Shown here in pieces: positions 10,866 through 22,870 of a stretch of DNA of 40,039 nucleotides. The stretch comes from Apostichopus californicus. Taxonomy: Eukaryota > Echinodermata > Holothuroidea > Aspidochirotida > Stichopodidae. Under the pieces are notes generated by a model. It did not search any database. It was not told where the DNA came from and saw only the letters and a list, made by a program, of their open reading frames with translations. A program made the position numbers and the translations under genes. The number at the start of each line of letters is the position of its first letter. The stretch's first letter is position 1. The stretch spans positions 1-40,039 of the forward strand of contig JAIPMN010001742.1 of the NCBI GenBank assembly GCA_020650975.1, written 5' to 3'.

Positions 10866-13537
10866 CATATAAAGTTAAAGAGAATGATTTATAAATCGAT
10901 CAAACACATCGATAGACATAAAGGTTATCGAAAGTATGCATAACCGTTTGGAAAAGTAAACTATATTATTTATTTTTAGTAAACCATAAAGAAATAGATT
11001 TTTTTCGATTCCAAAGAACCCAGAATTCAAAATGTAAAAGAAAAACTATATCCTTTGAATTTCGTGTGAGGTTAAAGAAAAAGGGGGTTTACCCGCACAC
11101 CTTCACACACTCTGGATATACGCGCCTGGTTTATTACAGTCTGTTTTACATTAAAGGCATGCATGAGAACCTTGAAGTGTATGAGAAAGTGACAACACAA
11201 TATAGTTCAATGTCTGTTTTAATTTTATTAATTTTATTATTATTATAACTTACTTTTACACATTCTATTACACAGGCTCTCTAGTGGATAAGCAGTTTGC
11301 TAACAGTTTTATTTTATTTTATTTTCATTATTATAATAATTAACAAAAAGATTAGAATCTGTATATAGGCCTAGTGTCCGCCGGGTGTATTTTTAGTTTT
11401 AGACTGACAAATAGTGAAAATCTATGTCAATTTAGAATTCTTTTTTCTGTTGTCTTGTTTTTATGCTGAAATATATATGTCATGTTTCATATCGGTCATT
11501 TCTGCTGACAAAGAAGACCATCTATTTTACGCGTATAATGTTTAGTTCAGAAAGAAAGATGTAACTAGTTAAATAAGTTTTAAAAGAGAAACTCTCTGTC
11601 GAAAGTTGATTTGAATTTTACTTAAACAGTAATTTAAGGTTAATTTAATATCAATTCCGACGAGGTGATAATAAGGTATCTATACACTTTGTAATCAATG
11701 GCAACATTGATTGTTTTCTGTAACGTGCACAAGATTTCAAGAATACACAATTTTGTTTATAATTTCGGCTGTAAACATGAATTAATGGAATAGAATAGCG
11801 GTACTGTCTATTGACTCATTTTCTGTTTTCATTGAATGCTGAATTAGTTTCTTACATTTCTGCCATTCAGTAATTAGATTAGAGCAGGGAATGGGATGGG
11901 GGGGGGGGGGGTGGAGGCAGGAAAATGATCTTACGGGCAAGAGAGGAATTATGTATACCCAATCAATGGATGTATCAGATACATGATAAAATAGAATCTT
12001 ATACAGGGTTCGAAAACATCAGAAAGGTTCTACTAGCCCCTCTTCCATCAGCACTGCTAAACATCACATCGCAAGTATATAAGCTAATATAATATAGGCC
12101 GTTATTGTTATACGGTCCATTTCGGTGATGATATAATTCGCTTTTTCGGTTGATTTATTGCTCTGATATTATTAGGTTCCACAGGCCGCATAAAGGGGTT
12201 TGAAAACCTTCACACGGGAGGCAGAAAACTGGTCCAGGAGTATACCTCTTATAATATTCGAACCGTTCCTCATAATTATATCGTACTGCGCCTTTCTATA
12301 GACGTGTTCTTTTCCTAATTCTATAACAAACAAATCGTGTTTTCATATCACAGCTTGAAAGCTCTTTTTTTTAATACTGTTTATTTTCTTTCTCTTCACA
12401 ATGTTTAACAAGCTAGTATCCTATAAGTCACAATAATTGCAAAATTACACTAAATTATGGGGAACTAATTATTTATATGAACGGATTTTTTTAACTTTTG
12501 TTTATATAACCTGACCGGGACAATACTTGTGGTTTATGTAAGTCTTGCTTAAAGGAGAATACAGTGTTGTGCAAAACCTTCCATCTGGATAAATGGTGGT
12601 GAGTTACTGAAATTCGTGAACGAAATTATGACAAAACATCTGATCTTGGTTTAAAATAAAATTCAAACCTCCCTGCATGTGACGCTTAACGAAACTCGAT
12701 TTTTTGAAAACTGAACAAAAATGTTTACATCTCAGGAACAAAAGTTTATCCAAACTATTTCTTTTTAATTAGTCAAAGAAGCACTTTGCTTTGCAAAGAT
12801 TTTGAAAACAAAATGTTAATTCCATACAATAAGAAGAGTATAAAAATGCGCATTTGGAAACTCCCAGGAGTAATCTTCAACAACTTTATTTATTAAGAAG
12901 AATTAATTCTGTTTTAGGCTATTTTGAAACATTTATGAAGATATCATGTTTGGTTTGTAAATATTCAGTTATTTAAAGTGTCAAACGGCATCAATATACT
13001 ACGTTTTTGAGTACTTGCAATGAATTATTTGAACTTAGCTATAATTGTGCTTGAAAATGATTGCAAACAGCATATCAATATAATACATAAACGTGTACAT
13101 TTCTCGGCATATTTTTGTAAACGAATTGAACAGCTCAAGTATTTTAATTGAGGGTGATCATACCCCTCCACCCCCCCCCCCCTCACAATCACAAACACCA
13201 GCTACCTTAAAGAAAACTGTTGCCTTAATACTATTGACCAAGTTTCTCAATAGGCAGCCTACGGCTGTGCAAGATTTCAATCCGGTCTACGAAAAAAATC
13301 GACCCACAATCTTGCACATTAACATACATAATAAGACCACGCCACTGGATGGTATACCAAACTATTCTAGCACGTTCTTTTTATACAAACCGTAACACTC
13401 ATAATTAAAACCAGCTTGTTTACCTTTCCCCAACTCCCCTACCCCCCCCCACACTCCAACCCTCATCCACGGACTATCCTTGATTTTATTTTCTCTCTTT
13501 CTCCCCCTCCACCCCTTCCACTCCTCGCCCAATTTGT
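10866..13537. other. Intergenic, AT-rich; no gene seen
   Basis: Contains the 3' untranslated part of the synaptotagmin-like gene and then AT-rich DNA, poly-G near 11900-11912, and poly-C/CT tracts near 13168-13182 and 13430-13520. On the minus strand an AATAAA (plus-strand tttatt at 13485-13490) could serve the glutathione peroxidase gene. Open frames here are short and without recognisable content. Confidence 0.5.
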
Positions 13538-13770
13538 TAGGCCCGTAGCCAGGAGTTATGAGTTGGATGGGCACCCAAAGATTATAAGATGGGGCACCAA
13601 CAATTTAAGGAGCGGCACAGTATACTTCGTTCAGTTTACTGATGAAGCTTTGATACAGATGATGGTGGCTCAGTAGTCTGCGCACGCCATACCCCCCCCC
13701 CCCNNNNNNNNNNACCCCCCCCCCCCGCCCTCCCCTTACCTCCCCCTCACCTCCCCTGGCTATGGGCCTG
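13538..13770. mobile_element. Probable hAT-type miniature element, interrupted by assembly gap
   Basis: The left end taggcccgtagccagg and the reverse complement of the right end (caggcccatagccagg) form imperfect terminal inverted repeats of about 16 bp. The inside is short and ends in a long C-rich run. The flanking 8-mers match poorly (4 of 8), so the target duplication is decayed or the ends are slightly misplaced. The true length is unknown because of the N run. Confidence 0.55.
13704..13713. other. Assembly gap (10 N) in a poly-C tract
   Basis: Ten N bases flanked on both sides by runs of C. The gap size is probably nominal, and sequence is likely missing or collapsed here. Confidence 0.95.
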
Positions 13771-13792
13771 TTCTATGTTTTGACTAATCTTC

Positions 13793-16700
13793 TTATTTCT
13801 CTTTCACCAATTCACGGATATCCTTTGCAATATTTAGAGGTTCTACTTTCGAATCATATCTCTTGTAAGGAACGCCGTGTTGATTGATCAGAAATTTGTT
13901 GAAATTCCAAGTGATGTCATTGACTCTAAATGGTGTCCAAAAACGGCCGTCTTTGTCGCCAATCTCAAGTTTAACCGGAGGACACGATTCCTGACAAGAC
14001 AAAAAGAAAACAAGAATGCATGATTTAAATTTAAATCAAAGTATACCCATGCAGTGCCAAGAAAGTACATCGTTTTTTAAAATAGAGCAATTTTGGTCAG
14101 GAAGACGTTATAAGTCATAGCCACTGGCGTAACCGGCGGCCGGGATGAGACAGTGCGGGAGCCCCCCCCTCCAGTCAAATATCTTACCCCCACTTCCCCC
14201 CCCCCAAATGACATTGGTGGGCAAAAAAATATATTGGACGAAAATTCCAATATATTTAAATTCTCAGTTAAGCCAGTTGGCTGTTGACGTTAATCCGTAA
14301 TTGACGGGAATTCTTAAATTAATACCAGCCAATTGCATCTCAAGTTATATGATCCTATCATTCTGCTTTCTTTTTTCGCTAGGGGTCCCCCGGCCCTCTC
14401 CCCTCGCCACACACGCTACCCAACGAGATAACCTGCTACAATCTGTGTCATACATCATGTGTATGTTTATCACTTTATATCATTGTTATATCGACTGTCC
14501 GATGTTGTTACTTGTAACCTGCTGCATGACATATTACGTAATTTCAACATCGTAGGAGTAAATTCACACAGTTGATCAGTCGTTATAGAAGAGCCTTAAC
14601 CGAAAAATTGTTTCCAACGAATATAAAGATTTAAGCCGATTAATGTAATAAAACCGATTGGCTATGGCGCCGGACAGACAATTTTTGTAGTGACTGAATG
14701 AATGAAGCCTAAGTCGATGTCGCTTCATATACAAATTCATTTAAATCATAATTATAATAAATCATAGACAATGAGTTAGCTTAAACTTTACTGTTGAAAG
14801 AATATTTCAAACCAAAAATGAGAACTTCAGACAAAACAATTGAAAGCCCAAATTCCTGAACCCAATTGTCAAAATCCCATCGCTATGCCATTTTCTTTTT
14901 TAAGTTTATCCAAATTCTAAATTTGATTCGGCAAATAACAATTTTTACTGAGAAAAATGAGTCATCCAATTAGGCTTTTGTAAACAAAGTGTGAACGATA
15001 CAGTTATGTACTGCAAACAGTATGAGAACAGAGCAAACAGTGTTATCAGCTAAGAGCAAATATAGTGACTTTCTCCAAGCAAGTAGCGAGGGTGGGGGCG
15101 ATGGGGCGGTCTCCGCCACTCCCCAGAAAAAAAATGAGAAGAAAAAAAGAGAGACAAGCAAAGAGGGGAAAGGGAGAGAGGGAGAGGGAGAGGGAGAGGG
15201 GGAGGGGGAGAGAAAGGGGGACCATTAGTGGGGAGAATTTGGAGAACAACGTGGAGAGATCTCACACAAAGTTTCAGATGTATAGAAATTGGAATATACC
15301 CCATAGCCATTAATGACTAAAAATAATTTCCTAGGGCATAGCGGTATATTTAAGCCCCCCCCCCCCCCTCACAACTCTTTTGAAAAGCTGTCTAGGCCGG
15401 TAGCCTACACAGAGTCACCCTATGGAAAATGAATGCAAACTATTAAATTGTAGGCTATATACGGGGCAGAAATCGAACAAAAATGTTTTGGCCTTTAACC
15501 ACTCGATCTGGCCGGTACATTCTCTAAATTTGACCGGTTGTGTTAGAACAAAACTGGCAACCCTGAATGCGGTAGGCTGTAATCTTCAAACTTGAATCAC
15601 ACCGTGACACCATCGAGTTCCATAACAACTCCTTGGTGACACAGTCGTTTTGTTCGTTGTGTATTACTGGCTACTCAGTGTCACATGTGCCACTAATGAT
15701 TTGACTAGGCCGCGGGGCTAGAATTGGCTTCTCTGCTTGAATAACTTCTACCAAACCGAATCAATATTAGGCTAATCATATGCAGTATGTTGAACATTCT
15801 GATATAATTTTACATGGCTAAATTCTCGGCCGATTGGATACAACTGGAAAGCTCTGAAGCCTCTCAAATCCACCACATCGCACAGCTGCCAGGGGCTTCG
15901 CCCCTGTCCCCCCACTCAGATAGCGCAAAGCGTTCTCGTTGACAGGTCAATACATTTTAATCCGCCCACACTCCTAAGATGAAATCCTGGCTTACGCGCT
16001 TGACTTTCTCTACACCATATCAAGTTCACATGTTTAGTTGGACTATATTCCTTCAACAATTTAGCGCATGGTACTCAGGAATAAACTGTTCGATTAGAGT
16101 ATAAAGAAACATTTTATAACAATACCGTTACCATGGTTCAAATGTTTGGGAATGGGGCATACCTCAAAAGTACCCAACACCGACCGAAATGTTCCCGTGC
16201 GAAACTTGCCCCACTGGCACTCGAACTCTTTGCCCACCCTCATCCCCCTGCCCCCCCCACCCATCCCCCTAGATGAAAAAGTCTGGTTACTCCACTGGTC
16301 ATATCTGTATATATACACTATAAACTGAGCAGCTATCCACCACAATAATGTCGAATCCCGATGACCATTTCTTGCTTAAGGATATTAGTTAGAAATCAAG
16401 CGGTACATTACAGTCGTGCCATCAGGGATAAGACATCTTTAACATTCGATCCGATGCAGAAAGAGATAAAGGAAATATATTTCAAGCGAATCTCGCCGTT
16501 TATATGTATATAAATTTTCAAAAGCAATGGTCAAAAAACAAATAAATATCACTCAAAAACATTTCAATTATACCTGCAAAAAAAAACATGCCTGGTATAC
16601 CATCATTAGCTGAAATGGTCTTCCCCTGACCTGTTTTCAAGTTTCATAATACTGTACATATAGTCAGGTAGTTAATAATGGCTCTTAATTCTTTCAAGGA

Positions 16701-19700
16701 CTACTTGACCATTTCGTACTTAAGGATATCAATTAGGAATCATGCGGTACATAAGTGGTTCCTTTATACTATAGGCAGGCAGGTACTTATGATTGTTATT
16801 TCTTTCAAGGACTAACTGCAAACTAAAAGAACAAAAAAAAAACAATTATTATACAGAAGTGTCAGTATAAATTTTGTCATGCACCGTGTATATATTCTGT
16901 AGAAGGCCTCTGGTCGGGCTATAAGGCCTTAATCCAAATAATTTAATGTTCGGCCAAATATAGTTTGAATTGAATTTAAAAGAATTTACCACAGGGCATT
17001 TTTAACATATTAATTTTAGATGGGGGAGGGGGGGGGGGCTGGGTCTCAGTCCTTCCTGTGAATTCTTTAACTAATCAAAAATCTAATTTACCACGTTACA
17101 GTAAGTTGGGCCTTCATTGAAAATGAAATTGTCCCCTTGGAATATTTTAATTTCGCCTCTGGCTTTTCCATAAAGGTAAGTCATTCATACCCCTACCAGA
17201 ATCAGTCGGACGTGGAATTTTGAATTGCCCTCCCCTCACCCCACCCCTTTAAATCATGAACACGTCATTGTATACATCGCAATGCAGTTCAGTGCTGCTA
17301 AATATGACTACAACAGTGCTCTTTATAGTATAAACTTCGTCATAAATATGAACTAATATGTGTCATATTAAATATATGATAATAATCCTTTCGTTGTGAT
17401 TTTTTGGCACCGTGATTTAATTATGAAGAAGAATCAATTCTTGATTCATGTCTGATAAACAAATTCATATTTCCTCAACAATCAAGATTAATTGTTTTAT
17501 CAATTGACAACATGATCAGCATTTTGAAATTAAGAACTGTAACTTCGCGTTTGATAGACATACATGTAATACCTTCTATATATGCAGGTCATGTTCAAGT
17601 AATGTATATAGGCGTAGACTATATATTTATAAGTCTATATATATATATATTACTTGTGGCGTAGACTATACATGTATATACGAATGGTTAATACCAGCTT
17701 TTCTCTGGATGGTACGGACTAAAACAGTGTATACGAAACGTAGCATACTGTACATTGCAAACGGCATACCATACATTCAGTGTAGTCTATATGTTTAGCT
17801 CAACTACACATTTGACGATGTTCCATGTAATCGATGGTTTTTGTAGTTTTCTAGTCTGGACTCGAGTCTATGTTTTAAGGACTCTGATACATCAAATCTT
17901 TACATTGATGATTTCCGTTTTCAAATGAATATCAAGGAAATAGTTGGTCTTAATTGTTCTTGTTTTCTCTTCAATTACTCCGATTTTTTGGCGGCAAAAT
18001 GTTAATGTAGATCTCTCATGGGCAAGGAAGGGCCGGAGGGTAAACTATATATCCTGCTGCCTTTGAGATTTTCAAAACTTTATCAATGACGCTACAGCGG
18101 ATGCTTATAATATCGGCGTAATGTCTTCACCAAGCATATATCAATTGAATTAAAGAATTTGGTTGAATTCTGTTTGTATATAGGGTCTCTCTCGATATGA
18201 TATTTCAGCAAAACAGATATAGGCTGTGCGCAGTTATATATATGGTTCCTGTCTTTCCATTTTGCCAGTGGAGTCATTGGAAAGTAATAAAGAGATGAGT
18301 CACACGAAATGAGTGCCAAAAAAAAAGTTCACAGTAATGCACAGGATCAATTAAAAAAAATAACAAAGAAAGATAAGTTACCTTTATTCAGTGGTACAAA
18401 TTTTTCTATGGTGGTATGGGGGAGGGAGGGTTGACGTTTGCGAGGGGGAGGGGGCTGATTGAGGAAAGCACTTGTGACAGCATTTTTCATAATAGTATTT
18501 TACATGCTATGAAGAGCGTTTTGCAAGCTATTATATACTCTTCCCAAAAATGACGTGGTGTTACCAGTCAACGTAATTTATGTTTCAAATGTATGCTGTA
18601 TTGGCCCCAAATATGCTAGATATTCAAATATGGTCACCTTTGGTCAAAATTCTAAAACTTTTTTAATTACGACCTTCGAGGAAATTCTCCTAACTGGGAC
18701 ATTCAGCCATCTTGTGCACTGTTCCTTCAAAATGTCCGAGAATAATTTGGAGAGTGAAAAACTTCCAGGAAATTACTTTTTGAAAACTTTCTAGCAAGTA
18801 GAGCGTGCTATAATTTGGGGCCTATACAGACTACCTTTAATGAATTGAATCATGTTGCTAAGAATGTTATAGCATCTATCCTAATTTTTCACTGTTTGCC
18901 CATGCTAACATATATGAGATTTTGTATACATTCTAACCTATGGGATTTTGTACTGCACGATCACATATGGGATTTAGTACAGACTAACATATGGCAGTTT
19001 GTACAGTTAACTGGGTTAACATTTGGAATATTATCAGATGACGTATTAGAATAATATACAGCTAACATAATATTGAACAGTATGTCTGTAATACTAACAA
19101 GTGCAAAGGCTCAGTTTGAGTCACTATATAGTACGTCAGTCTAGACTTGAGAGTCAAGATGAGTGACTTTTGATATAACATTTGAGGGCCGAGGAGTATA
19201 ACTGCTTGGAGACTTTGAGAATGATCGAAGATGATTGGATAACATTCTGTAATTCTGTAAACAGTTGTACAGAACATTTGTTATATGTCGTAGGGTTAGT
19301 CGGTTAATAAAGTAGTATATTGCAACGACAGAAATCTCCTGTCTTCGTCATTTCCATCCGGGTGTGATTCTTTGATTTCAACATCATCCCTGACATCTTG
19401 GTAAAAGAAACACTAACACGCAAGGGCGTAGGAACCGGGGGTGCTGGGGGCGCTAGCCCCCCCCCCCAGTGAAAAATATGGGGGCGGAAGTATCATTCCG
19501 CCCCCACCGCTCCGCAAGTCAGAAAACCCCTTTTTTATTTCCAAATGAGAAAAAAATCTCATTTGGAGCACCAAATTGCATCTAAAGCCAGGTGAAAATG
19601 CAAAATTATTTACAAAATGGAGTGGGTGATGAAGTGTGCTATATTGCACCAAAATGCATCTGAGGCCACCTGGAAATGCAAAAATATACCTCCCCTTAGA

Positions 19701-20676
19701 CCCCTCCCCCAGGCCGGACATCAGTCTTCAGCCCCCCCCCCCACTCAAAAGTACCTCCCTACGCCACTGCTAACACGTTACAATACGATTTGTACTTGGA
19801 CCTATAATAAGCTTTTAAAAATAAATGAAAAAATATTCGATACAAAAACTATTTCGGTGCGATGATAGTATATATCTTAGAGAAAAAATAATGACTTTTA
19901 CAAGACTATGACTTGATTAGTCAGTAACTTTTATTTCAGTTTTTTTTTTGTCAGTGTGTTGTTTTTTACGCCTGTTTTTAGACTAATTTAAAGCAACCAT
20001 GTATGGGCGACGAAACTTTCATAATCCAATAAAATGATGATTAGATAATCGATAAAGTATTCAATATATAATTCATTTGGTGACCAAAATATTGTACTTA
20101 ATAAATTGTAATTTTTTTTTGTTGTATCATAAGATTTTAAAAATTGCAACAGAAGTTGTGAAACACAACACATGCAATTACATGGCTGAATAAGTGTGAG
20201 TTATGGTTTACCTTTAAGTGAGTAAATAGACCGATTTCGTCTACTCCGTTGACCTCGATCTTCGAGAAAATTGGGAAGTTCGGAGCGTATCCGTATCCAG
20301 GGCGGGCGTACTTCAAACAATTCATAATTTCGTATTTATTCTCTCCTGGTTCTTGATATCCAAACTGGTTACAAGGAAATGCCAAAACTTCAAATTTGCC
20401 TTCCAAATCTGTCATCTTTTTAAGCTTAGTGAGATCATGGTATTGGCTAGTGAAAGTGCAAAATGAAGCCACATTCACTATAAGCAAGACTTTCCCCTCA
20501 TAGTCGGACAACTTCACGGGTTCGTTGTCAATATCGACTGGCGTAAATGTGTGGATGCTCGTAGCGTCGTCATAACAGCGTGACAAGTTCCCGTTACCAA
20601 CGTGTAGAGTACTTTCCGTGACTCGGAGAGTGTCAGTTAACACAACGAGAAAAATTGGTGAAAGTAGACGAAACAT
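13793..20676 (-). CDS. Secreted-type glutathione peroxidase, cysteine form
   Basis: Reduces hydroperoxides with a thiol donor. Coding exons on the minus strand: 20676-20212 (155 codons, donor gtaaac) and 13990-13793 (65 codons plus stop, acceptor cttgtcag), joined in phase 0 for 220 residues, close to vertebrate GPx3. A hydrophobic N-terminus (MFRLLSPIFLVVLTDTL) suggests a signal peptide. Conserved blocks follow: GKVLLIVNVASFC with the peroxidatic position Cys73 (codon TGC, not TGA), FPCNQFGYQEPGEN with Gln104, and the second exon's ESCPPVK and WNFNKFL with Trp183-Asn184, completing the catalytic set. No selenocysteine is therefore needed. The 6.2 kb intron holds transposon remnants. Whether it is orthologous to GPx3/5/6 or an invertebrate-specific paralog cannot be settled here. 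Confidence 0.93.
14122..14215. mobile_element. Possible remnant of a hAT-like element end
   Basis: The stretch cactggcgtaaccggcgg followed by C-rich sequence resembles the CAxTGGCGTA ends of the element at 19421-19769. I find no matching right end or target duplication, so only a remnant is proposed. The right limit is approximate. Confidence 0.25.
15150..15222. repeat. GA/GGGAGA-rich purine tract
   Basis: About 70 bases of purines, mostly gagagg and gagggg units, in the large intron of the glutathione peroxidase gene. It generates Glu/Gly/Arg or Ser/Pro/Leu open frames on both strands that are not genes. Confidence 0.85.
16363..16753. repeat. Diverged direct repeats of about 47 bp, 344 bp apart
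   Basis: The blocks 16363-16409 and 16707-16753 share gaccatttc, cttaaggatat and cggtacat in order. A further shared string, tttctttcaaggacta-like, occurs near 16690 and 16800. This suggests an old tandem duplication inside the glutathione peroxidase intron. Confidence 0.55.
18591..18649 (+). repeat. Dispersed repeat, copy A
   Basis: About 59 bases beginning gtatgctgtattg and containing gctagatattcaaatatggt, repeated in reverse orientation at 22011-22069. The two copies face inward around the first exon of the glutathione peroxidase gene. Confidence 0.8.
19421..19769. mobile_element. Non-autonomous hAT-type element (349 bp) with 8-bp target duplication
   Basis: The ends CAAGGGCGTAGG and, reverse-complemented, CAGTGGCGTAGG are terminal inverted repeats. 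The octamer ctaacacg flanks both sides exactly (19413-19420 and 19770-19777), the duplication size typical of hAT transposons. No transposase frame is present. Its inside shares gcaccaaattgcatcta and ccccttagacccctccccc with the element at 33016-33389. Confidence 0.88.
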
Positions 20677-20681
20677 TTTGA

Positions 20682-20704
20682 CTTCTTCTTCTTCTTCTTC
20701 TTCT
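20682..20704. repeat. (CTT)n microsatellite just upstream of the glutathione peroxidase ATG
   Basis: About seven to eight CTT units on the plus strand, i.e. GAA units in the presumed 5' leader of the minus-strand gene, ending six bases before its ATG (20676). It could influence leader structure or be neutral. Confidence 0.85.
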
Positions 20705-22010
20705 TGCCGAGATTACAAACGACCATATGTCACTCCGGAGACCAAGATTGATGTATGCACAATGAACGCTATGTGGCTTATGCAATATACTCGCGGCATA
20801 CATCCTGGCCTTGGTGTTGTGAAATGGTAAACCTCTAGTCAGAAAATTGCTGGTAGATGTATTAAAACGTTGTATTGTACTGAAAGTAGTGAGATTCAAG
20901 CTTCAGGGGAAATGGCCTATCAAATTCATTATTGTTTAACAATATAACGTCATCAAAAACTGTGTATACTTGAATGTTGTATGGAATGGATAATAATTTA
21001 AAAAAAAACATTACATTATTTTATCGTTCAAGAATTAGGGAAACGGTCAATTAGTTTCACCATTATGGATCCTTAATTACAGGCTGCATACTTACAATAT
21101 GCATATTCAATTCGATAATAATGTTGGTATTCTTTCACTTGTTCAAGACTCGCAGAAATGGCCTATTATACTTTAACATTAATGATTACTGTGTATATAA
21201 TGTAATTGTATTATTTGTCGATTCTAATTAATGTTTCTAGATATGCTGTAATTGGTTACAATATTGCCCAAAAGAATAACATTAACAATGTAAATGTTAT
21301 TTTTTTTAAAACATGCTTACAATGGAAGATGTATTGAGGTCGTTTTGTCATCTAATTTGAGCAATGCAATTGTGTTTTAACATTATTGAATTAAATGTTA
21401 TTACCAATGAATTGTTCCAGTATTTTTTAGTCAATATATTGTTCTTTACCAAATGTCTAATGTTATATTAAAAAATAACAGCCCAATTGTAGTTCTTCAA
21501 TTCTTTTTTTTTCAGGGTGTCAAAATAAGTTGTTCCAGTTATCACATCACAATGGTTTATCATCCCCAGATTTTCAAAATAAGTGTATGCGTTTGAGTAC
21601 CATTTAGCCGCCACATCTCAATCTGAGACAATATTCCTGTCAGATTATAAAAAAATATATATATATATATATAAACACAAATTGCCACTTTGTTAAATCC
21701 AGACCTAGCTTAAACATGCAACTCTATCATAAATTAGGAAAGACTTTTACATCTCACTAATATCAAATAATTTTCTCAGTATTTCAGTACTGATTTACAT
21801 AGCCCAATTTGAGATGGTGAGTGTATGTAGGCATATCCGTAGATTAAAGAAATATATTACCAATAGTTATCACTAGTTTCATTAATTTAGCATTTAAATA
21901 ATAATATAATGATGTGCATGACATGGTCTGTCGCCGAGATCCATGGTCCGTCAAAATCTTCAGTTGAAGTAAATAAAAATCCTGGTAAGGTGCATCAACA
22001 TTATGAACAT
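20705..22010. other. AT-rich intergenic DNA upstream of the glutathione peroxidase gene
   Basis: Should include the promoter of the minus-strand gene, though no clear core element can be singled out. It includes a short inverted repeat (aataacatt/aatgttatt near 21275-21301) and a TA run near 21655-21672. No coding potential is recognised. Confidence 0.4.
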
Positions 22011-22069
22011 ATTGACCAAAGGTGACCATATTTGAATATCTAGCACATTCGGGGGGCAATACAGCATAC
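22011..22069 (-). repeat. Dispersed repeat, copy B (inverted relative to copy A)
   Basis: Read on the minus strand it matches 18591-18649 closely from gtatgctgtattg to ggtcacctttggtcaa, with a few differences. The similarity stops abruptly at both ends. Confidence 0.8.
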
Positions 22070-22079
22070 ACAATTAGCC

Positions 22080-22515
22080 GGAATATTAACTCGTATTAAA
22101 TAGAATATATACACTTATTGATTCGAATTTATACACATATTAAATCAGCTGATACATTCGAATTAATACTTGTATATATTCCTGCCAATGTGATTGGCTG
22201 ATTTAATGTGCGTTTATATTCGAATCAATACGTGTATATAATCGAATAAATACCCATATATATTCGAATTAATACGTGTTTATCTTCGAATTAATACGTG
22301 TATACAATATGGCGTATTCGTCTCACAGGGCCTACCATATACGTTTGGCCTTGGTGTACGTCAATAGAGACTAACTTAATTTCTCATTTTTTGCACTGGC
22401 GAGGCTACAATGTGACAACTCCTGAAACTTGTTTGTGAAAGCTATAAGACATGCCAGTTATTGTCTGCTTTAATACGCGTATATATATTCGAATTAATAC
22501 GAGGATATATTATGC
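22080..22515. repeat. Palindromic AT-rich minisatellite (ttcgaattaatacgtgtata units)
   Basis: At least six diverged units of about 20-28 bases built around attcgaattaatac plus gtgtata occur at 22080-22310, and two more at about 22475-22515. Both blocks are followed by a related string (tggcgtattcgtc / tgcggtgtttgtc), so a larger unit was probably duplicated. Confidence 0.7.
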
Positions 22516-22857
22516 GGTGTTTGTCCCATATGGCTTGCCATGCATAAACGGCGTGAATGTTAATGACCCTGATATTTATATGTATGAGAGCTATCAATAG
22601 CGCAGCATACAATAATAACAACATCTTGTAGTTGAGAGCTACCTCATCTGTTTTCCAACAATGTGAAAAAACACTCATCCTATCGACTTTTAAGTGTCCT
22701 CAAGGTGAGCCCGTCTGCGCTCTCTATTGTAATATTGATGTCGTTACGTAATAACCAATTGTCTGAACGCAAACCCTTAAGGACATCCGTTGTCAATGTA
22801 TGGCGTGAAGATCAACAAACCGGTGGGACATGTATTTCGTACAAGTGAAAGTAGCCT

Positions 22858-22870
22858 GTTGCATAGCAAC
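22858..22870. promoter_or_regulatory. RFX X-box-like palindrome upstream of TBATA
   Basis: GTTGCATAGCAAC has perfect 5-bp arms GTTGC/GCAAC around ATA, resembling the X-box bound by RFX factors in cilia and sperm genes. It lies about 590 bases before the TBATA start codon and about 280 before a strong splice donor (gtaagtatg at 23149) that may end an untranslated first exon. Confidence 0.4.

Noticed and set aside
15022-15313. Overlapping Glu/Arg/Gly and Pro/Ser/Leu open frames
   Set aside because: Caused by the GA-rich purine tract.
15890-15920. Hairpin aggggcttcgcccct as a possible terminator or element end
   Set aside because: Short GC hairpins of this kind are common in repeat-rich animal DNA; no partner end or duplication was found.
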